Positions 12,574 to 19,128 of a DNA stretch of 19,128 bases are shown one piece after another. A program made the translations under genes and the position numbers. The stretch is from UBA11386 sp035286785. Lineage in GTDB: Bacteria; Planctomycetota; Planctomycetia; Pirellulales; Thermoguttaceae. The stretch is taken from NCBI GenBank assembly GCA_035286785.1, contig DATECS010000373.1:1-19128 (forward strand). Reading direction: 5' to 3'. Below the pieces are notes generated by a model. The model was given only the letters and a program-made list of their open reading frames with translations. It did no database searches and had not been told where the DNA came from. The stretch's first letter is position 1, and each line of letters starts with the position of its first letter.

Positions 12574-14238
12574 TCACTGGTACAGCAATTTCGGATTCTT
12601 CCGCCAATCCTTGTCCTTGTCGTGCCCGTATTTTTCGACGCGGGGACGGCGATCGCGGAGTCGCACCGATTCGATGTTCAGGCTCGCCCCGTCCGACATT
12701 TTGTTGCGGCCGATGCAGACCAGACGCAGGGTATGTCGGCCGGCCTCGGGCCAAAGGTCCAACAAGGGGAATTCACGCTTGGCTACTTCCGCGGCATAGA
12801 AATCCAGCGGCTGGCCGATCGGCGTGCCGTCCAGCTCGGCCTGATATCGGCCGCCGTCGGGCGAAGTCGTGCCGGCCACAATCAGACGGAGCGGCTCCTT
12901 GCGCTCGACCTCGAATGGAATTTCAACCCAAGCATCCTTGCCCGCGGCCGCCGGTTTGTAGACCAATTGCGGGTGATCATAGAGCTTCGGGAGGCTTTGT
13001 TCGACGGCCTCGCCGGGACCGTGGTGCTCGGCCGCGGAAATATCCTTCGCCAGAACAATCACCCGCTCGATATTCGGCAAATGACGTTCCTTGGCCCCCG
13101 GCGCCCGGGCCGTGAACGTGGGAATGCCCGTCTGATACCAATAGGCCACGCTCGAAAAGTCATCCTCGCGCTCGTTCCAGTTGATCTTTTTGTAGTCCGG
13201 ATTCTCGTCCTCCGAGATCCAGCCGTAGTGTTCGATCGACACTTTGATGCTCTTCTGAAACGCGATCGGGTCGGCCAGGTGCCAGCGGTAGGACGAAATG
13301 CGGCTGCCGATCAGCCGGTAATACTGATCGTAAAACGCCGTGCCGAAAAAGGGCGTCATGTCCTTGCGCAGGCCCCAGGCCTGGAGGAAGTAGTCCTCGG
13401 TGCCGGTGCCCCAGATCGACGGTTTCGACTCGCCGTCGATATAGATTTTCTCGTCGCCTTCGCCGAACCAGTTGGGACTCCGCGTGCGGACCGACAGAAG
13501 CGTGCCGACGAAATGTCCCTTTCCTTCGGTGTCGAGAATCACGTAATCCTTGCCATTCTCGACCGGATATTCCTGGCGATATTGGGCGTAAAAATACGGC
13601 GTGTCCGCCGGCAGCGAGTCTTTCTTGATCCAGTCGATGTTGTAGTAGAGCAGGTTGATCGGCTTGTCGCCCTGGTTGACCACCTCGATCCGTGCCGCCT
13701 TGCGAAACGGCATGTTCCAGAAGCAGTTGTACGAGCCGCTTTCGCCCACCGCGACGGGCAGGCTGCGGACCTCGTAGCGCTCGCTGAAGGCGTTGCAGAA
13801 GAAATCGCCCACCGGTGCTTCGACGCCCGGCTTTTTTTCGTCGTCCCAATAGATCCGCAGCAGCATGTCCTGGTTGGTCGCCGTGCCCATGGGGGCCCAT
13901 TCGTGCGGCTCGGGCGGAAAAAACGTGAACCACATGTGCGTGATCATACCGGGCCCCTTGGCGTCCAGCGCGACCCACGTTTCGCCCGGCTTGATCCAGA
14001 AGCAGTCCTCGTTGCTCATTTCGTCGCCGTGCCGGCCGTAGAGGTTGGCCTTCGCGTCGTACTTCCCATCCGCCCCGCGGCGAAACGCCGAGGTGGCCCT
14101 CATGCTGCGACCGTCGATCGGCCGGGTGAGGTTTTCGAGCAAGGTTTGGGCGAGGACCGCGTCGGCGGCCAATAAAATCAGAAATATAACAATGGCGGAA
14201 AAAGCAAATGCCGAGCGGAATGTGGTGTGTCGACTCAT
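12574..14238 (-). CDS. Secreted DUF2961 protein, GH172-type glycosidase candidate
   Basis: DUF2961 includes the CAZy GH172 enzymes that act on alpha-D-fructofuranosyl and D-arabinofuranosyl linkages. The 554-residue product has a signal peptide (hydrophobic 11-29, probable cut after AVLA at 30). The double-jelly-roll core shows DAKGPGMITHMWFT (92-105), RIYWDDE, APVGDFF (141-147) and YNCFWNMPF (170-178). Glu260 in WFGEGDE and Glu281 in GTGTEDYF are the likely catalytic pair; the 21-residue gap equals that of the two glutamates I recall for the Bifidobacterium founding enzyme (270 and 291). A C-terminal beta-rich domain (about 440-540) looks carbohydrate-binding. AAGGAG lies about eight bases before the ATG. 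The decarboxylase gene follows after 28 bp. A weak promoter-like pair (TTGATT-17-TATGCT) lies at 14454-14426, across the end of the upstream gene. Confidence 0.88.
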   Translation of the reverse strand: MSRHTTFRSAFAFSAIVIFLILLAADAVLAQTLLENLTRPIDGRSMRATSAFRRGADGKYDAKANLYGRHGDEMSNEDCFWIKPGETWVALDAKGPGMITHMWFTFFPPEPHEWAPMGTATNQDMLLRIYWDDEKKPGVEAPVGDFFCNAFSERYEVRSLPVAVGESGSYNCFWNMPFRKAARIEVVNQGDKPINLLYYNIDWIKKDSLPADTPYFYAQYRQEYPVENGKDYVILDTEGKGHFVGTLLSVRTRSPNWFGEGDEKIYIDGESKPSIWGTGTEDYFLQAWGLRKDMTPFFGTAFYDQYYRLIGSRISSYRWHLADPIAFQKSIKVSIEHYGWISEDENPDYKKINWNEREDDFSSVAYWYQTGIPTFTARAPGAKERHLPNIERVIVLAKDISAAEHHGPGEAVEQSLPKLYDHPQLVYKPAAAGKDAWVEIPFEVERKEPLRLIVAGTTSPDGGRYQAELDGTPIGQPLDFYAAEVAKREFPLLDLWPEAGRHTLRLVCIGRNKMSDGASLNIESVRLRDRRPRVEKYGHDKDKDWRKNPKLLYQ

Positions 14239-14273
14239 TTATCTGGCTCCTTCGCACGAGAAGAAATTATTTT

Positions 14274-14345
14274 CCGAGCCGCGACCGTAAGGGAGCGGTG
14301 GCAGATCGATAGACATTCAACCGCTCCCTTACGGTCGCGGCTCGG
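14274..14345. repeat. Perfect 26-bp inverted repeat (GACCGTAAGGGAGCGGT family)
   Basis: The arms 14274-14299 and 14320-14345 are perfect complements reading CCGAGCCGCGACCGTAAGGG and onward, separated by a 20-base loop. It lies between the stop of the lysophospholipid fusion gene (14451) and the start of the DUF2961 gene (14238). The stem is strong enough to stop or stabilise a transcript, but no T-run follows on the minus strand. It is a different family from the GTAGG elements. Confidence 0.75.
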
Positions 14346-14450
14346 TTTCCTTGTGTAGCCCGAATTTCTGGACACCCTCGCGCAAGCGTGGACATGACGC
14401 CCAATTATTTGAACGTAGTGCCCACAGCATAGGGCAATAGATGGCGGAAA

Positions 14451-17400
14451 TCAAGCATCGGCGCCAAAGAGCCGCCGGGCGAGTTCGTTGGCATCTTTCA
14501 ACGCCAGTTTGCCCGTGCCGAGCAGGGGAAGTTCGGTCACTTGGCGAAAGCTGTCCGGCGAAGGAATCCACAGCGGCGGCAGCCCCGCATCGGCCAGGGC
14601 GCGGCAGATTTCCTCGGGCGTTTTGCCGAGGCCCGTGTGCAGCACCACCAGCCGTTCGCCTTTGCGAGCGTCGGGTAGCGACGTGACGGCCACGTGGATT
14701 TCTTCCTGTTCGTCGTCAAGGCCCAGCGTGCGGACAATGGCCTCCTCGACGGCCAAGTGCGGAACCATTTCGCCGCCGATCTTGGCAAATCGGCTCAGCC
14801 GGCCCGTGATGAAGATGAACCCCTCGTCGTCGATTTGCGCGACGTCGCCCGTCACGTACCATCCGTCGCGCATCACCTCGGCCGTCTTCTCGGGCTCGCC
14901 GAGGTAGCCCTTCATCACGTTGGGCCCCGTCACCAGCAACATGCCCGAGCGATTCGCGCCAAGGTCCTCGCCCGTGTCCAGATCGACCACTTTGGCCGAG
15001 ATGCCGGGCAGCGGTTTTCCGATCGAGCCTTCGCGCAGGGCCGTTTGATCGCTCTTGCCCAACCGGCTCGCGGGCACATTGGCGCCGACGGCGGGCGAAA
15101 GTTCGGTCGTGCCGTAACCTTCGATGGGCCGAATGCCGAAACGTTTTTCGAAAGCGTCGGCCAGTTCGATCGGCATCTTTTCCGCGCCGAGCACCACGAG
15201 GTTGAGCGTGGTAAAATCCTCGGGCTCGACCCGGCGAAGATACGACCGGACGAACGTCGGCGTGGCCACCAGGATCGTCGCGCCGAACGTCTTGCAGAGC
15301 TTGCCGACCTGGCGAGGTTCGAGCGGGTTGGGGTGATAGACGCCCATCGGCTCCAACATCAGCGGCGCCCAGAGCGTCACGGTGTAGCCGAAAGCGTGGA
15401 AAAAAGGCAAAATGCCGATCAGCACGTCATCGCGCACAATGTGAAACGTCTCGGTGAACGCCAGGACGTTGCTCGTGATGTTGCGATGGGTGAGCATGAC
15501 GCCCTTCGGCACGCCGGTCGAGCCGGACGTGAAGATGATCGTGGCCAGATCGTCGGGATCAATCTTGCGGAGGCCAAGCCGCCGTTCCAAACAACACAGC
15601 GGCGCGCACCAAGCGCACAAGGCGGCCGTCAGTTTGTCGAGCGGTCGCACGCCGGCGGCCAAATCTTCAAGGAAAACAAGAGGGGCGTTGATTTTCAGCT
15701 CGAGTTTTTCCATCACCTTGCGGCTGGTCAGCACGTGACGGATGCCGGCCCGTGCGATGCAGCCGTCGAGCACCTCGGGCGAGCGAATCGAGTAATTCAA
15801 GTTGACCGGCACGCGACCGGCCAGCGCCAGGGCCGCGTTGGCCAGCGCCCCCGCGACGGTCGGCGGCATCAACAGGCCGACGTGTTGTTCGTCGGCGGCC
15901 AGGACGTCGCGGACGAGTAGTTTTCGGAGGATCAACGCGCGAGTCAACACGCCGCCGGCCGTCAGACGCACGCCGGTTGAGTCGCCCAGCTTCGGCCGGC
16001 GCATGTTGCGGCGGCAGTTGCGCAGAAAATGACGGACCGGAATCATTCGAGTCGTGTCGTCGCCGCGCATTGCCTGGGTTCCCAATTGTTCGACAACCTG
16101 ACGGGCCTCGAAGGCCGTCGTCGTTTCGGCAACCGGCGGGCCAAACCAGATCGACATCGGGTAGGGCCAACGCCGGGGCCATTTCCAAAAGAACTTGCCG
16201 CCTTCAAAACTGAAAATGCTCCCCCACAAGCCGTGAAGGTACACCGGAATCAACGGGGTGCCCGTCCCTTTGAGTATCGACAAAAAGCCGGGGCGGAACT
16301 CCTGCATGTGGCCGGTTCGCGTTAGTTTACCCTCGGGAAAAATACAGACAAGCTCACCGTCGGCCAGGGCCTGTCGCGCGGTGCGGATCGCCCGGACCAT
16401 GGACTTCCGGCTGGCGTGGATCGGGATGACACCCAGTCGCCGGGCTAGCCAGCCGGTCCAGCGACCCGACACGTAGTCGGCATGGGCGATCATCCGCACC
16501 GGCCGCGACGAAGTCAGCATGAGCATCACCCCGTCGATCCACGTGACGTGGTTGGCCACCAGCAGGGCCCCGCCCCGGACCGGAAGGTTGTCGATCCCCA
16601 CGAGTTTCACCCGATAGATCGTGCGGCTGGCCAGCCAGACGATGAACCGGATCGTGGCGTCCGGCAGAAGCCAGACGATGTAGACGAACACGGGCAGCGT
16701 TGCCAGGCCGGCCACGAGGAAAATCTGCCGGGCCGAAAGGGCACACGCGTCTCGCAACAACCAGAAGATGCCCGAGGCGGCCAACATGCCGGAAAACGTG
16801 AGAAAATTGGCCGCCGCCAGCACGACGCCGCGCGACTGGTCGGGACTGCGTTCCTGGAGAAAGGCTTCCAGCGGCACGCCGAACAGGCCCGCCCCAAGGC
16901 CGAGGAAGAACAGGCCCAGGCAGGTCCATGCGTAGGCGTCGGCCATCGAGTGATTCAGGGGGCTTGGCACGCCGAACAACAGCATGGAGGTCAAGGCGAT
17001 CACGCCCGCGCCCAGCGGCACGATGCCCAACTCGACGCGCCCATTCGACCAGAGCCCGGCCAGGACGCTTCCCAACCCGACACCCAACGCCAGCACACCC
17101 AACAGCGGGCCGACCCAATCTTGATCGACGTGCAGCTCGGTAATGGCGAACAGATCGACGTTCATCTGGGCCAAGGCCGCCAGCGACCAGAAGAACGTGG
17201 TGCCCAATGCGGCGCGGAGCAGGGCCCGGCTGGCGGCAAGCGTGCGCAGGTCGCGGACTACTTGCCAGAGGAAATTCACGGGGAAGGCCCGTGCCGGGTT
17301 GGCCGCCTTGAGCCGCGCGATCGGCAGGCTCGTGGCCAGCCCCAGCACGGCGATGCCCAACAGGGCGGCGGTCGAAATCCACCAGTGCTCCTGTCCCAAG

Positions 17401-17936
17401 GGCCGCGTGGCTCCATAGAGCAGATTGCCGGCTGCCGTGCCCGTGATCACCGCCACCACCGTGACCAGTCCCATCCAGCCGTTGGCGGCGGAGAGTGAGC
17501 GGGGATGGACGATCTCGGGAATGCTGCCCATCTTCGACGGGCTGAAAAGGGCGCTTTGCGCGCCGATCAGGGCCACGACGGCAAACATCAGATAAAGATT
17601 TCCGATCAGGATCGACGCGACGCCCAGGGCCATGATGACGATCTCGGCCACCTTGCACGCGACGATGACGGACCGTTTGCTGAACCGATCGGCCAGATAA
17701 CCGGCCGGCGCGGCCAGCAACAGATAGGGCAGCACGAAACAGGCCAGCCCGGCCGATAGCGCGGCGGCCGCGCCCTCCGTGCCGACCATTTCCTTGCCGA
17801 TCGGCACGACCAGCCAGCGAAACATATTGTCGTTCACCGCGCCGAGAAACTGCGTGGCCAACAGACCGACGAAGCTGCGGTTCCACAACGGCCGGGACGG
17901 CGAGTCGATCAAAGATCCCGCAATGGCTTGGCTCAT
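14451..17936 (-). CDS. Trifunctional lysophospholipid transporter / acyltransferase / acyl-ACP synthetase
   Basis: This 1161-residue protein fuses the activities of E. coli LplT and Aas. Residues 1 to about 430 are an MFS transporter of the LplT type with about 12 helices and the loop GYLADRFSKR (79-88). Residues about 440-640 are a PlsC acyltransferase with the HX4D motif NHVTWID (His463, Asp468) and FPEGKLTRTG (533-542). Residues about 650-1161 are an AMP-forming acyl-ACP synthetase with TSGSTGVPKG (803-812), YGTTE (941-945), TGD..Q.DDEGF (1029-1040) and the catalytic Lys1143 in GTGKLALKD. The enzyme should flip lysophospholipid inward, activate a fatty acid on ACP and reacylate the lysolipid. 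All core motifs are intact. The start at 17936 is chosen because the frame further upstream translates a repeat; no strong ribosome site is visible there. Confidence 0.92.
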   Translation of the reverse strand: MSQAIAGSLIDSPSRPLWNRSFVGLLATQFLGAVNDNMFRWLVVPIGKEMVGTEGAAAALSAGLACFVLPYLLLAAPAGYLADRFSKRSVIVACKVAEIVIMALGVASILIGNLYLMFAVVALIGAQSALFSPSKMGSIPEIVHPRSLSAANGWMGLVTVVAVITGTAAGNLLYGATRPLGQEHWWISTAALLGIAVLGLATSLPIARLKAANPARAFPVNFLWQVVRDLRTLAASRALLRAALGTTFFWSLAALAQMNVDLFAITELHVDQDWVGPLLGVLALGVGLGSVLAGLWSNGRVELGIVPLGAGVIALTSMLLFGVPSPLNHSMADAYAWTCLGLFFLGLGAGLFGVPLEAFLQERSPDQSRGVVLAAANFLTFSGMLAASGIFWLLRDACALSARQIFLVAGLATLPVFVYIVWLLPDATIRFIVWLASRTIYRVKLVGIDNLPVRGGALLVANHVTWIDGVMLMLTSSRPVRMIAHADYVSGRWTGWLARRLGVIPIHASRKSMVRAIRTARQALADGELVCIFPEGKLTRTGHMQEFRPGFLSILKGTGTPLIPVYLHGLWGSIFSFEGGKFFWKWPRRWPYPMSIWFGPPVAETTTAFEARQVVEQLGTQAMRGDDTTRMIPVRHFLRNCRRNMRRPKLGDSTGVRLTAGGVLTRALILRKLLVRDVLAADEQHVGLLMPPTVAGALANAALALAGRVPVNLNYSIRSPEVLDGCIARAGIRHVLTSRKVMEKLELKINAPLVFLEDLAAGVRPLDKLTAALCAWCAPLCCLERRLGLRKIDPDDLATIIFTSGSTGVPKGVMLTHRNITSNVLAFTETFHIVRDDVLIGILPFFHAFGYTVTLWAPLMLEPMGVYHPNPLEPRQVGKLCKTFGATILVATPTFVRSYLRRVEPEDFTTLNLVVLGAEKMPIELADAFEKRFGIRPIEGYGTTELSPAVGANVPASRLGKSDQTALREGSIGKPLPGISAKVVDLDTGEDLGANRSGMLLVTGPNVMKGYLGEPEKTAEVMRDGWYVTGDVAQIDDEGFIFITGRLSRFAKIGGEMVPHLAVEEAIVRTLGLDDEQEEIHVAVTSLPDARKGERLVVLHTGLGKTPEEICRALADAGLPPLWIPSPDSFRQVTELPLLGTGKLALKDANELARRLFGADA

Positions 17937-17950
17937 GATCGCTATTTTTT

Positions 17951-17978
17951 CACCACGGAGGCACGGAGAACACGGAGA
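17951..17978. repeat. CACGGAG-type tandem repeat half
   Basis: CACCACGGAG, GCACGGAGAA and CACGGAG follow one another with a 9-10 base period, just upstream of the lysophospholipid fusion gene. It resembles the half-repeat near 6612-6630. Confidence 0.55.
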
Positions 17979-17986
17979 TTTTTTTA

Positions 17987-18065
17987 GGAACCACAGATGG
18001 ACACAGATGAGCACAGATATAAGCCACTTACTTATCTGTGTTCATCTGTGTCCATCTGTGGTTCC
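17987..18065. repeat. CACAGATG inverted repeat
   Basis: The 33-nt arms 17987-18019 and 18033-18065 differ by one base and enclose a 13-base loop. Each arm is itself an array of CACAGATG units with a period of about 10-11 bases (CCACAGATGG, ACACAGATGA, GCACAGAT). A diverged copy is at 5627-5777. It lies in the 282-bp space between the fusion gene and the response regulator, the rest of which shows no gene. Confidence 0.8.
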
Positions 18066-18218
18066 ATCCTTGACTTCGGTTGGCGTGCCGGCGCGGGGAG
18101 TTCAGATACTCTCCAGAGCGAAACGGCGCGGGAAATGTAACAGAAAGACTCTGACGGGCGAAGAGGAAAGGAAGACGCCCGACTGGATGCGGAGCCCCCA
18201 TGAGGTGGGGTGTTCGTG

Positions 18219-18605
18219 CTAAGCGACGTTCAGTTGATCGACCGTCTCGGCGACCGCTTGCATCGTGTCGCGCAGTTGCTGGGAGGTGAACGGCTTGGCG
18301 ATGAAATCGTGCGCCCCGTGGCGGATCGCCTCGGAGATGACTCGCGTTTGGTTCAGCGCGCTGACGACCACGATTTTCGCGTCGGGATCGTATTCAAGAA
18401 TCGCGGCCAGGGCTTCCAGACCGCCCATCTCGGGCATGACAATGTCGAGAGTGACGGCGTCGGGGCGTAGTTGTTTGTAGAGATTGAATGCTTCGCGGCC
18501 GTCGGCCGCCTCGCCGACGGTCGTCCAGCCGTCCTCGACCAGCGAGTCGGCGATCATCCGCCGCATCAACATCGAATCGTCGGCTATCAGAATGCGTTTC
18601 ACCAC
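18219..18605 (-). CDS. Single-domain CheY-like response regulator
   Basis: The 128-residue protein is a receiver domain alone, with no output domain. The acidic pair Asp9/Asp10 (ILIADDS), the phospho-acceptor Asp54 (TLDIVMPEMGG), Ser82 (VVVSALN) and Lys104 (AKPF) are all present, so it should be phosphorylated by a histidine kinase and act through protein contacts, as CheY or Spo0F do. No kinase, phosphatase or motility gene is in the window. The start is GTG; GTG codons at 18605 and 18602 are both possible, with a weak GAGAG six or more bases upstream of the first. Its role (motility, phosphorelay or other) cannot be told from sequence. Confidence 0.9.
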   Translation of the reverse strand: MVKRILIADDSMLMRRMIADSLVEDGWTTVGEAADGREAFNLYKQLRPDAVTLDIVMPEMGGLEALAAILEYDPDAKIVVVSALNQTRVISEAIRHGAHDFIAKPFTSQQLRDTMQAVAETVDQLNVA

Positions 18606-18972
18606 AACACTCTCGTCCCAGAGGATGGAAGGCCGTCCAGTGACAACCTCCCCCTGGAAACATAGGTTATGGGCCGTTGGAAAAGGGCGTTTTTATCGTG
18701 GCGATGGGCTCCTATCGCATCGCTAGCAACCGGAAAAAGCCTGGGCCGTTTTATTTCGGCCGATTGTGTCGATTGGAGGGGACCACCGAACCCGTGCGCG
18801 GGCCGCCGGGTTGCTTCGGCTGGATAAACCGGGTAGGCTCTCAGCATGAGCTGGTGGGGCGATCGCAGCAGGCCGCATGGCGAACACGCGAGGTTCAAGC
18901 GGAGGTGGCCTGCTGCAATCGCCCCACCCTACGAGTCTTTCACAAACCCTCAACTTGTGTCCGGCGATTTTA
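18606..18972. other. Divergent intergenic region with one repeat cluster
   Basis: These 367 bp separate the response regulator and thiL, which face away from each other. I see no gene. The right half holds the REP-like cluster at 18833-18932. The left half is unremarkable, with no convincing promoter consensus. Confidence 0.55.
18833..18932. repeat. REP-like cluster, GGTGGGGCGAT family
   Basis: GGTGGGGCGATCGCAGCAGG begins at 18853 and its inverted partner CCTGCTGCAATCGCCCCACC ends at 18928, followed by CTAC at 18929-18932. The 22-nt arms differ by one base. A GTAGG occurs at 18833, before a separate short GCTC/GAGC hairpin, so the left side lacks the foot directly at its stem. This is a longer-armed relative of the GTAGG elements. 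Confidence 0.6.
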
Positions 18973-19128
18973 ATGGAATCCGAACTGATTGCCGAACTAC
19001 GCCGGCGGATCCCGCCGCATCCGCTCTTGCGGCTGGGGCCGGGCGACGACGCGGCCGTGCTCGACATGGCCGGCGTCGACGAGTGTGTCCTGACCGTCGA
19101 TCTATTGACCGACGGGGTGGATTTTCGG
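18973..19128 (+). CDS. thiL: Thiamine-monophosphate kinase, N-terminal part (runs off the window)
   Basis: ThiL phosphorylates thiamine monophosphate to the diphosphate cofactor with ATP. Only the first 52 codons are in the window. They show LRLGPGDDAAVLD (residues 20-32), the metal- and ATP-binding GDDAA motif near the N-terminus, and LTVDLLTDGVDF (about 40-51), matching the family's T-D-ML-EGVHF region. The start ATG at 18973 gives MESELIAELRRRIP, a typical ThiL beginning; no clear ribosome-binding site precedes it. The gene continues past the right edge. Confidence 0.85.
   Translation, partial: MESELIAELRRRIPPHPLLRLGPGDDAAVLDMAGVDECVLTVDLLTDGVDFR

Noticed and set aside
12493..14175. Plus-strand 560-codon open frame
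   Set aside because: It is antisense to the DUF2961 gene, which has a signal peptide, ribosome site and family motifs. The antisense product shows no family features.
16354..17886. Minus-strand 510-codon open frame overlapping the transporter domain
   Set aside because: It is the same strand but another frame of the lysophospholipid fusion gene; the product is Arg/Gly/Pro-rich and has no membrane segments or motifs.
18196..18210. Terminator for the response regulator gene
   Set aside because: CCCCA-TGAGG-TGGGG is only a 5-bp stem and no T-run follows in the direction of transcription.
18859..18866. HIP1-like octamer GCGATCGC
   Set aside because: It occurs as part of one arm of a longer inverted repeat, and the opposite arm has a mismatch there. 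A single octamer is no evidence of a HIP1 system.

Overview
The window looks like chromosome from a planctomycete, probably of the Pirellulales type. This is inferred from the high GC content, the short genes with very GC-rich codon third positions, a DUF2961 secreted protein, a kdsB-pyrG pair of the kind I remember from the PVC superphylum (Chlamydia), and intergenic spaces packed with palindromic repeats. KdsB points to a Kdo-containing outer membrane. I see no rRNA, tRNA, CRISPR array, transposase or phage gene.

Layout. 42-1976 (minus): two unrecognised genes, a seven-helix membrane protein and a basic-headed cytosolic protein. 2321-5363 (plus): kdsB, pyrG and a DUF1844 gene; PyrG makes the CTP that KdsB uses. 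5364-5801: a repeat-only stretch with nested palindromes and a 118-bp element that can fold as a three-way junction. 5802-6287 (minus): an orphan mraZ with its own promoter. 6666-8151 (minus): an ApbE flavin transferase and a small membrane protein overlapping its end. 8348-9340 (plus): a secreted protein of unknown function. 9548-10739: two small toxin-antitoxin-like pairs, DUF4160/DUF2442 (plus) and an AF2212-like antitoxin with a PIN-domain VapC (minus), converging on a shared terminator-like hairpin. 10944-14238 (minus): a likely operon of a secreted DUF2961/GH172-type glycosidase and a PLP-dependent decarboxylase. 14451-17936 (minus): a 1161-residue LplT-PlsC-acyl-ACP synthetase fusion for lysophospholipid uptake and reacylation. 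18219-18605 (minus): a single-domain CheY-like response regulator. 18973 to the end (plus): the start of thiL.

The most distinctive signal is outside the genes. At least four unrelated palindrome families, each about 21-24 nt long and each beginning with a GTAGG foot, occur singly or as head-to-head pairs in the spaces between genes. Their shape matches REP/BIME elements handled by RAYT transposases. They lie directly behind several stop codons, and in two genes the TAG stop codon is part of the repeat foot. Other families (CACAGATG, CCTCACGC, GACCGTAAGGGAGCGGT) occur beside them, and one REP pair sits inside a CACAGATG inverted repeat.
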